Source of the DNA: Verrucomicrobiales bacterium
Lineage (GTDB): Bacteria; Verrucomicrobiota; Verrucomicrobiia; Verrucomicrobiales; DEV007
Assembly: GCA_020852405.1 (NCBI GenBank)
Contig: JADZAX010000159.1
Coordinates: 1-32,702, forward strand
DNA length: 32,702 bases
Direction: 5' to 3'
In this document: one piece after another, positions 16,264 to 22,320 of the stretch
How positions within the stretch are numbered: the stretch's first letter is position 1
How the letters are laid out: each line of letters opens with the position of its first letter
Made by a program: the position numbers and the translations under genes
Notes under the pieces: model-generated
What the model was told of the DNA's origin: nothing
The model's database searches: none
What the model saw: only the letters and a program-made list of their open reading frames with translations

Positions 16264-16277
16264 TCAGGTAAGTTCTG

Positions 16278-16343
16278 AGCCAACGACCCGCATCACGGGG
16301 CGGTGGGTATTGACGTTGAATTCAAAAAGCGCGTGCCACCGCC
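16278..16343. repeat. Spacer with nested inverted repeats
   Basis: GGCGGTGG (16299-16306) and CCACCGCC (16336-16343) are a perfect inverted pair spanning most of the 99-base spacer. On the minus strand ATTCAAC (16321-16315) and GTTGGCT (16284-16278) stand in the positions of integron inverse-core and core boxes; the second has one mismatch to GTTRRRY. It shares no clear sequence with the other spacers, so the attC reading is weak. Confidence 0.35.
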
Positions 16344-16362
16344 GCTATCGTGCACGCGAAGG

Positions 16363-16989
16363 TTATTTTGACTTGTTGTGATTTGTTTCGACGAATGATA
16401 CTCGGATACGTGACAGGACATCCAGATCGGGCGAGCCTCCGGAATCAAATGTCAGTGCGATTCGGTGTTTGCCATCAAGTGTCACGGGCTTTTCGAATCT
16501 GAGAGCCAATTGATGCGACTGGACACTTTGTGTGAACGCCGGAACCGTCCATCCTGTATCAGTCAAGGAGTCGATGCAATTGGCGGGTGATCCATCTTCA
16601 GTGTTACCTAGGTCGACGCAGTCCGAGAACTCCAATGATGTCATTTGATCCGTGCGATTCTCCAATTCCGGCTTGATATCAAAAAGAACTAATCGCTTGC
16701 GTTGACGTGGGCGGTTGGGACCCACCGACGGTGTCGGCGGCAACAACTCCACGAGGATTTCCCGTAACTGGTTTGGTTTCTGAGACTTAAAATAGAGCGT
16801 GAATTCCTGCCACCGAGTATCTCCTCCGAGCTGAACCGAACGGTCGTCTAGTATCTGCGCCGTTCCAAGGGACCGGAACACGATCTTGTCGGGACGAGTT
16901 GGAATCCACTTTGCTGGTTCTGCAACTTGCTCTTGAGCAATCCCGAGTGCACTTAGCAAAACCGCGATGATGAAGAAAAGGAGGCGCAT
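16363..16989 (-). CDS. Secreted protein resembling the C-terminal module of DUF1553 proteins
   Basis: A 208-residue exported protein with a Sec signal (MRLLFFIIAVLLSALGIAQE). The mature part looks all-beta: WQEFTLYFKSQKPNQLREIL, LEFSDCVDL, CIDSLTDTGWTVPAF, HQLALRFEKPVTL, RIALTFDSGGS and a final RIRVSFVE. The combination of a calculated-property strand, a D..DTGWTV turn and a LALRFEKPVT strand resembles the beta-sandwich near the C-terminus of the giant DUF1553 protein at 2524-7668 (AINGNPNRDDKAWAVGG, RFQLEKPLEVEKG). It therefore seems a free-standing carbohydrate-binding-like module; no ligand can be named. An in-frame TTG at 17001 is possible, but the ATG at 16989 gives the cleaner signal. 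Confidence 0.65.
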   Translation of the reverse strand: MRLLFFIIAVLLSALGIAQEQVAEPAKWIPTRPDKIVFRSLGTAQILDDRSVQLGGDTRWQEFTLYFKSQKPNQLREILVELLPPTPSVGPNRPRQRKRLVLFDIKPELENRTDQMTSLEFSDCVDLGNTEDGSPANCIDSLTDTGWTVPAFTQSVQSHQLALRFEKPVTLDGKHRIALTFDSGGSPDLDVLSRIRVSFVETNHNKSK

Positions 16990-17000
16990 TTGCTCTTTCA

Positions 17001-17125
17001 AATTAACATTCGAGGAATCGCAGCCTGATCTGGCAGCGATGCTTCGATTGGAGGATAAGGATTCTAATCAGAGAAGTCAATCAGCTCGGAGCGTGATCAG
17101 GCTTGCGATCGCCGTCTTGTTGGGC
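17001..17125 (-). repeat. Spacer element, copy 2 (family B), best attC-like candidate
   Basis: On the minus strand the element opens with GCCCAAC (17125-17119), a perfect match to the integron inverse-core RYYYAAC, and ends with GTTAATT (17007-17001), one mismatch from GTTRRRY. Between them GATCAGGCTTGCGAT (17095-17109) pairs with ATCGCAGCCTGATC (17017-17030) except for one unpaired base, the kind of extrahelical base found in folded attC sites. The 125-base length is within the attC range. Positions 17054-17125 repeat 15915-15986. It fills the space between two unrelated genes. Confidence 0.5.
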
Positions 17126-17132
17126 GCGGATT

Positions 17133-17579
17133 TCATGGCGGGTCTCCATCGGATATTACTCGCTCGCTTGGCCAATCTACAAAGACTTGGAGCCCCTTCT
17201 GTAACGCTTCGCTAATTTGTTCGCGAACTTCCACCAGCGGTTTTTCATCAAGGATGCGATCTCGATGAATCGACCATGTTTTCGTATCGAACGAGAAAGC
17301 GCTGACAGCAGCTGTTAGCACGAGGGGAAGCTCCTCAGTGGGATCAGGTGGCCGGTTCGTTTTGGGATCTCGACTTCCGACACGACAGTCGAAGGTTTGG
17401 AAGTAGCGAGATACAAGGTCGGACTTTTGGATTGTTCGGCAGGGGGGATTGAAGTCACCGTCCTGTGATCTCCTAAATTCGAATCCGTGTTCTTCTGCGA
17501 ACGATTCAAACAGAGGAGTAAACTCCTCCAAGACCTCATCCAACTTGATGATCAGAGGGTGAGAGTGGCCGGATCTCAT
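17133..17579 (-). CDS. Hypothetical soluble protein
   Basis: A 148-residue protein without a signal peptide or membrane segment. It is acidic, with an N-terminal helix (LIIKLDEVLEEFTPLFESFAEE), a central Pro-rich stretch (SRDPKTNRPPDPTEELPL) and a C-terminal helix (LVEVREQISEALQKGLQVFV) ending in DWPSERVISDGDPP. I recognise no family; it could be a host-specific or cassette-borne protein. The ATG at 17579 lies eight bases after the end of the upstream spacer element's GTTGGGC core, and the stop lies just before the GCCCAAC core of the next element, the tight fit expected of a gene cassette. GAAGAA just before the ATG may serve as a weak ribosome-binding site. Confidence 0.6.
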   Translation of the reverse strand: MRSGHSHPLIIKLDEVLEEFTPLFESFAEEHGFEFRRSQDGDFNPPCRTIQKSDLVSRYFQTFDCRVGSRDPKTNRPPDPTEELPLVLTAAVSAFSFDTKTWSIHRDRILDEKPLVEVREQISEALQKGLQVFVDWPSERVISDGDPP

Positions 17580-17586
17580 TTTCTTC

Positions 17587-17646
17587 GCCCAACGTCAAAG
17601 GTCTGGCGCCGCCTACTGGGGGGCGCCTTCGACCGCAGGTTGAGGC
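17587..17646 (-). repeat. Spacer hairpin element, copy 2 (family A, attC-like)
   Basis: A 60-base element. GCCCAAC (17587-17593) pairs with GTTGAGGC (17639-17646) with one extra A; inside, GGCGCC (17605-17610) pairs with GGCGCC (17622-17627), and GTCAA with TTCGAC. On the minus strand it ends in GTTGGGC, a perfect GTTRRRY core, eight bases before the ATG of the next gene. It shares ordered sequence blocks with 15275-15335. The opening core on that strand (CCTCAAC) differs from RYYYAAC at one position. Confidence 0.5.
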
Positions 17647-17730
17647 TAGTAGTTACGGTGATCACTGAAACTTGGAGTGCGTAGGCGGTTGTCCAGCACC
17701 GCCTCGTTCGGCTCGGGTGTCTTGCTGTGT

Positions 17731-19197
17731 TCAAGGTATATCGAGATCGCCAACGCCTTCGTCGGTGATCGAAGGTCCGTGTCCGTCTGTCGAGACGGGG
17801 CTTTTGCCATCTTCGGAGGCCATGTTCGGTTTGCCGTGTGCCAGACCCACCCTCGCGACATAGCTCAGCGCGAGCGGCTTGGCGGATTCCTTGCCCAATG
17901 CATTGAGGCGATCCTGCATCGTGGCCACCTTGTCGGGATGCGCCGCCGCGAGGTTGTTCTTTTCATAGGGGTCTTCGGCGAGGTCGTAAAGGTCAACACT
18001 CGTGGGAATGAGCGTGCGCCAAATCAGCTTCCAGTTGCCCTGGCGCACTCCGCCGCGGAACGGCTCGACGTTGTAGATGACTTCGGAGCGCGGCGAGGGT
18101 TTGCCCTCAGCGATGGTGTCCCAGACATTCACGCCATCGAGCGGCTTGCACTTGGCGATGGACGCACCGGCTAGCGCGGCAAACGTGGGATAAATATCCA
18201 CGGCGTGCATGGTTCCGTCCACGGTCTGGGGCTTGATGTGGCCGGGCCAGTTGGCGCAGGCAGCCACGCGACAGCCGCCTTCGAAGAGCGAACCCTTTCC
18301 ATCTCGATAGGAGCCGTTGTCACAAGGTATCTTCGTCTTGGACAAGTCAGCCATCTGGCCGGCAAACATCGCGTTCTTCGTGCCGCCGTTGTCGCTGTGG
18401 AAAATAACGAGCGAGTTGTCGCGCAATCCCTTCTTGTCGAGCGCGGCGACTACGCGGCCGATCTCGTCGTCGAGGCAGGTAACCATGCCGGCATATGTAC
18501 GGCGCGTCAGGTCTTCAATGTTGGGATAACGGTCAACATAGTCCTTCGGAGCCTGATAGGGCGTGTGCGGGGCGTTGAAGGCGAGGTAGAGATAGAACGG
18601 CTTTTTCGGATCCTGCTGGTTGATGTATTTCACAGCGTCATTGCCGATGAGCTGGGTGGTATAGCCTTGTTCTTTGACGGGCTTGTTGTTGCGGAACCAG
18701 TCGAGCACGCCGGCGTCGCTGTGGGTGTAATAGTCCAATTCCCCGATCATCGCGCCGTATTGATAATCGAAGCCGCGCTGCTTTGGCCAATACTTCGTGT
18801 CCGCGTGGCCGAGATGCCACTTGCCGATGATCGCGGTCTCGTAGCCGGCTTCCTTAAGGCACTGGGGGAGAAGCCACTCGCTGGTGTCGAGACCGTAATC
18901 GGCGGGGCCGGGGATGACGATGGTTTGCAGACCGTAGCGGAAAGGATAACGGCCAGTTAACAGTGCTGCGCGCGTCGGTGTGCACATGGGCTGGACATAG
19001 AATTGTGTGAACTTCGCACCGCCCGCAGCAAGCGCGTCCAGATTCGGCGTCTTGATGTCGGTGCAACCGTTGAAACCAACATCCTTCCAGCCGAGATCAT
19101 CGGCGACGATATGGACGATGTTGGGTTTGTCTGCCGCATGAGCGGCTGCACTGGCAAGGGCTATCCCGAGTAGGGAAAGGATCAATGTGTGTTTCAT
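17731..19197 (-). CDS. Secreted arylsulfatase-type sulfatase
   Basis: A 488-residue sulfatase, exported by a Sec signal (MKHTLILSLLGIALASAAAHA). The core begins KPNIVHIVADDLGWKDVGFNG with the metal-binding Asp pair. The active-site signature CTPTRAALLTGR starts at Cys72, the residue converted to formylglycine in C-type sulfatases, so an anaerobic-type or FGE maturase is needed; none is in the window. Other hallmarks are IIGKWHLGH, VIFHSDNGGTKNA and the C-terminal WKLIWRTLIPTSVDLYDLAEDPYEKNN split across two strands. All key residues are intact. The substrate is probably a sulfated polysaccharide or glycoside, but this cannot be read from the sequence. It stands alone on the minus strand behind a good -10 hexamer, and diverges from a DUF1501 gene 585 bases away. 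Confidence 0.93.
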   Translation of the reverse strand: MKHTLILSLLGIALASAAAHAADKPNIVHIVADDLGWKDVGFNGCTDIKTPNLDALAAGGAKFTQFYVQPMCTPTRAALLTGRYPFRYGLQTIVIPGPADYGLDTSEWLLPQCLKEAGYETAIIGKWHLGHADTKYWPKQRGFDYQYGAMIGELDYYTHSDAGVLDWFRNNKPVKEQGYTTQLIGNDAVKYINQQDPKKPFYLYLAFNAPHTPYQAPKDYVDRYPNIEDLTRRTYAGMVTCLDDEIGRVVAALDKKGLRDNSLVIFHSDNGGTKNAMFAGQMADLSKTKIPCDNGSYRDGKGSLFEGGCRVAACANWPGHIKPQTVDGTMHAVDIYPTFAALAGASIAKCKPLDGVNVWDTIAEGKPSPRSEVIYNVEPFRGGVRQGNWKLIWRTLIPTSVDLYDLAEDPYEKNNLAAAHPDKVATMQDRLNALGKESAKPLALSYVARVGLAHGKPNMASEDGKSPVSTDGHGPSITDEGVGDLDIP

Positions 19198-19263
19198 TCA
19201 GTTCTATCTGTTGTTTGGCGTGAGGCGAATGATCGGTTTCAGTTGCTTGCCGAACGGTTGAAT

Positions 19264-19269
19264 ATTATA
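19264..19269 (-). promoter_or_regulatory. Consensus -10 hexamer for the sulfatase gene
   Basis: A perfect TATAAT on the minus strand, about 67 bases upstream of the sulfatase ATG at 19197, in an AT-rich patch. No good -35 hexamer is present at 16-18 bases (GTGATC is the nearest), which suggests either activator dependence or a different sigma factor. Confidence 0.4.
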
Positions 19270-19746
19270 CACCAATCTGGCGTACGATCACCCCTGACAT
19301 CAAAAGGCCAGCATTTTCCTGTGTGATTGGTGCTGAATGGATAATACGGGCTCGCCCGAGTATGATCCAAAGCGGCAACGTCACACAGATCCCAGGCTTT
19401 CTAAACCTCGACCATGCCACAATTTCCAACCAGCGTCCATCTGAAAAACCGGGCGCTCTCCGAATTTTGAAAGACCGTCGCCCGCCCCATCTGGTTTGGA
19501 AAATCCCCGGACCGCCGGATCGCCTCCAGTTGGGTAGGCACTCGGCTCCCGTGGCGACTTCCCCTCTCGTCGAATCGTCCCTTGGTCGCACATTTTCACT
19601 CTATTCGTCGCCCCCCTCCCGGGGCTGGTCTAAAACACACCGGGAGCACCCCATTTCGCCCATCTGCGACATCTCCCCTCCGGCACGAGGCGCTGAAATG
19701 ACGGACCAAAATTTCGCCCGTGGCCTGATAACGCCCCTGTCCGGGC
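19270..19746. other. Long divergent intergenic region
   Basis: Together with its ends this makes 585 bases between the sulfatase and the second DUF1501 gene. Open frames here have no coding character. One structured element is visible: ATACGGGCTCGCCCGAGTAT (19344-19363), an inverted repeat with a 2-base centre and one mismatched base. It could be an operator for either divergent gene. Nothing else is recognised. Confidence 0.5.
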
Positions 19747-19775
19747 TTGATCCGGAGGAGGCAACCCGCTACGTT
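19747..19775 (+). promoter_or_regulatory. Promoter placed for a leaderless mRNA
   Basis: TTGATC (19747-19752) and TACGTT (19770-19775) are spaced by exactly 17 bases, and seven bases separate the second hexamer from the ATG at 19783. The -10 match is weak. A GGAGGAG lies in the spacer, but it is 24 bases from the ATG, too far to act as a ribosome-binding site. Confidence 0.35.
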
Positions 19776-19782
19776 TGCCTGC

Positions 19783-21237
19783 ATGCCACCGGAATCCATC
19801 TCCCCTTATCTCCCCACGCGCCGCGACTGGCTGCAACGGGCGGGCTGTGGGTTCGCGCACCTCGCATTCGCCGGATTGGCCGCCCGGGAAGGGCTCGGCG
19901 CCACACCCGCGACAGTCCGGAATCCCCTGGCGGCCAAGCACGGCCCGCTTCCGGCCCGGGCCAAGCGGGTCATCTTTCTCTTTATGCAGGGAGGGCCGAG
20001 CCATGTTGATTCCTTTGACTACAAACCGGAACTGATCGCCCGGGGCGGGACCAGCGTGCCGTTTTTTGATTCCCGTACCGTGGCCAACACCGGGGACGTC
20101 AAGGCGACCGAACAGACGCTGATGAAGCCGCTCTGGAAATTCTCCCAGCATGGCCAAAGCGGTCTCTGGGCCTCGGATCTGTTCCCCCGGATGGCCTCCC
20201 TGGCCGATGATCTCTGCCTGATCCGCTCGATGCACACCGAAGGGGTGGCGCACGGTCCTTCCACGTTGTTTCTCCACTGCGGGGCGACCAATTTCATCCG
20301 GCCCTCGATGGGCTCCTGGATCACCTACGGCCTGGGGACGGAAAACGAAAACCTGCCCGGGTTCATCAGCATCAGTCCCTCGACGGGGAACGGCGGTCCC
20401 CGGAACTATGGCAATGCGTTCCTCCCGGCCGTCTACCAAGGGACGCCGCTCGGTTCGGCGGGGCGCCCGGCCTCTGAGGCGACGATCCGCAATCTCGTGC
20501 CCTCGGCAGGCCCCCTCTCACCCCGGAAACAGTATGACCTGTTGCAGGCGCTGAACGCCGAGCAGGCCGCGCGCCGCCCGGGGGATGCCGAGATCGACGC
20601 GGTGATCCGCTCCTATGAACTGGCCTGGCGCATGCAGGCCCATGCCCCGGAGGTCCTCAACGTGGACGAGGAGTCCGCGGAAACGAAAGCGCTCTATGGC
20701 ATCGGGGAGAAAGAGACCGACTCCTTCGGTCGGCAATGCCTGCTGGCGCGGCGGTTTGCCGAATCCGGGGTTCGCTACATCCAGGTGACCTACGGGGACA
20801 ACTCAGCCAATCCCGCCTGGGACCAACATTCCAACCTGCCCAAGCACGGGGAGCACGCCGCCCGGGTCGACAAACCGATCGCCGGCCTGCTCCAGGACCT
20901 GAAACGTCGCGGGCTCCTCGAGGACACGCTGGTCTGGTGGGGAGCGGAGTTTGGCCGCACGCCCTATGCCCAGAAAAACGGGACCGGCCGCGACCACAAT
21001 CCCACGGGCTTCACGACCTGGCTCGCGGGAGCCGGAGTCAAACCCGGCTACTGCCATGGGGAGACGGATGAATTCGGCCACTCCGCGGTGAGCGACAAGG
21101 TCCACATGCACGATCTCCACGCGACGATCCTGCACCTGCTGGGGCTGGACCATGAACAGCTGACCTACCGCTTTGACGGACGCAACTACCGTCTCACCGA
21201 TGTCCACGGGCAGGTGGTTCGCGAGATTCTGGCCTGA
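19783..21237 (+). CDS. DUF1501 family protein without a DUF1553 partner
   Basis: A 484-residue DUF1501 protein. The N-terminus has a Tat-like signal with the twin arginine shifted into TRRDWLQRAGCGFAHLAFAG. Landmarks of the family: IFLFMQGGPSHVDSFDYKPE near 67, IHS-like RSMHTEGVAHGP near 155, QVTYGDNSANPAWDQHSN near 340, WWGAEFGRTPYAQKNGTGRD near 390 and DLHATILHLLGLDHEQLTYR near the end. Its reaction is unknown. Unlike the copy at 1003-2472 it has no cytochrome/DUF1553 gene beside it in the window; the sulfatase upstream is divergent and an exported oxidoreductase follows 56 bases downstream. The ATG at 19783 is chosen because the 12 codons before it begin with a TTG that belongs to a promoter-like hexamer. 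Confidence 0.9.
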   Translation: MPPESISPYLPTRRDWLQRAGCGFAHLAFAGLAAREGLGATPATVRNPLAAKHGPLPARAKRVIFLFMQGGPSHVDSFDYKPELIARGGTSVPFFDSRTVANTGDVKATEQTLMKPLWKFSQHGQSGLWASDLFPRMASLADDLCLIRSMHTEGVAHGPSTLFLHCGATNFIRPSMGSWITYGLGTENENLPGFISISPSTGNGGPRNYGNAFLPAVYQGTPLGSAGRPASEATIRNLVPSAGPLSPRKQYDLLQALNAEQAARRPGDAEIDAVIRSYELAWRMQAHAPEVLNVDEESAETKALYGIGEKETDSFGRQCLLARRFAESGVRYIQVTYGDNSANPAWDQHSNLPKHGEHAARVDKPIAGLLQDLKRRGLLEDTLVWWGAEFGRTPYAQKNGTGRDHNPTGFTTWLAGAGVKPGYCHGETDEFGHSAVSDKVHMHDLHATILHLLGLDHEQLTYRFDGRNYRLTDVHGQVVREILA

Positions 21238-21257
21238 CCCACGCCGGGAACACGCCA

Positions 21258-21287
21258 TTGCCCCGCCGGAGGCAATTCCTCTAGTCT
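21258..21287 (+). promoter_or_regulatory. Possible promoter placed for a leaderless mRNA
   Basis: TTGCCC (21258-21263) and TAGTCT (21282-21287) are spaced by 18 bases, and six bases separate the latter from the ATG at 21294. Both are weak matches, but the arrangement is the same as before the genes at 11376 and 19783. Confidence 0.3.
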
Positions 21288-21293
21288 GGCGCG

Positions 21294-22298
21294 ATGATGA
21301 CCCGCACCGCTCCCTGCCTGCTCCTGACCGCCCTGCTGTCCCTCACCGTGCCCCCGGCCCCGGCGGAGGAGGGAAAGCCCATCCGCATTGGCATGGTGGG
21401 GCTCGACACGTCCCACGCCAAAGCCTTCACTGATCTCATCAATGATCCCGAGAGTGCGGTCCATGTGCCCGGAGTGGCTGTCGTCGCCGCGGTGAAGCAA
21501 TCCAGCGCGGACATTCCCTCCAGCGTGGAGCGCGTCGAAGGCTACACCGAGCACCTCGTGAAGAACCGCGGGGTCAAGCTCTACGACACCATCGAGGCGA
21601 TGTGCCAGAATGTGGATGCCGTGATGATCGAGAGCGTCGATGGACGCCCCCATCTCGCGCAGGCGACGCCAGCCCTGCTCGCGGGAAAACCGACCTACAT
21701 TGACAAGCCGATCTCTGCGTCGCTGAAAGACACGCTGGCCATCTTCGCTCTCGCCAAAAAGCACCACACGCAAGTCTGGAGTTCGTCCAACCTGCGGTTT
21801 CATGCCGGAGTCATCGCCGCGCGCGACGACAAGACGATCGGGGATCAAACCCTGGTCTTTTCCTTCGGCCCCTCACCGACGGAGGAGCATCATCCCGATC
21901 TGGCCTGGTATGGCATCCATCCTGTGGAGACGTTGTTCACGGTGTTGGGCAACGGGTGTGACTCGGTGGCCCGGATTTCCACGGACAAGGGCGATCTCGC
22001 GAGCGGCACCTGGAGCGGCGGACGCATCGGGATGGTCCACGGAATCCGGGGAGGCAAGGTGGTTTACGGCGTCAAGGTGTTCGGCACCAAGGGCGTGGCG
22101 GAACATCCGGCCGGTGGAGCCTACCCGGAGATCGTGACCGAGATCATCAAGTTTTTCCAAACCGGCGTGGCTCCGGTCCCTCCGGAAACGACCATCGAGG
22201 TCATGGCTTTCATGGAGGCGGCGGATGAAAGCAAGCGCCTCGGGGGAGCCCCGGTTTCCATCCGGGAGTGGATCAAGAAAAACACCCCCGCGGAGTGA
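21294..22298 (+). CDS. Secreted Gfo/Idh/MocA-type oxidoreductase
   Basis: A 334-residue protein with a Sec signal (PCLLLTALLSLTVPPAPAEE) and the Gfo/Idh/MocA layout: an N-terminal nucleotide-binding fold (IRIGMVGLDTSHAKAF), the AVMIESVDGRPH strand, then YIDKPISAS, where D137-K138-P139 replaces the usual EKP motif, and a C-terminal alpha/beta domain with WYGIHPVETLF supplying the likely catalytic His. Export of this family is common in Planctomycetes and Verrucomicrobia and implies a tightly held or pre-loaded cofactor. The dinucleotide loop (GMVGLDTSH) departs from the usual GxGxxG, so cofactor binding may be altered. The substrate is unknown. It is 56 bases downstream of the DUF1501 gene and convergent with the glycosyltransferase gene. 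ATG codons at 21294 and 21297 are equivalent choices. Confidence 0.82.
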   Translation: MMTRTAPCLLLTALLSLTVPPAPAEEGKPIRIGMVGLDTSHAKAFTDLINDPESAVHVPGVAVVAAVKQSSADIPSSVERVEGYTEHLVKNRGVKLYDTIEAMCQNVDAVMIESVDGRPHLAQATPALLAGKPTYIDKPISASLKDTLAIFALAKKHHTQVWSSSNLRFHAGVIAARDDKTIGDQTLVFSFGPSPTEEHHPDLAWYGIHPVETLFTVLGNGCDSVARISTDKGDLASGTWSGGRIGMVHGIRGGKVVYGVKVFGTKGVAEHPAGGAYPEIVTEIIKFFQTGVAPVPPETTIEVMAFMEAADESKRLGGAPVSIREWIKKNTPAE

Positions 22299-22320
22299 CC
22301 GCAGTCCCGGTCGGAAGCGT

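Noticed and set aside
19323-20009. A 228-codon plus-strand frame across the intergenic region before the second DUF1501 gene
   Set aside because: Its second half overlaps the DUF1501 coding sequence in another frame and the first half has no coding character.
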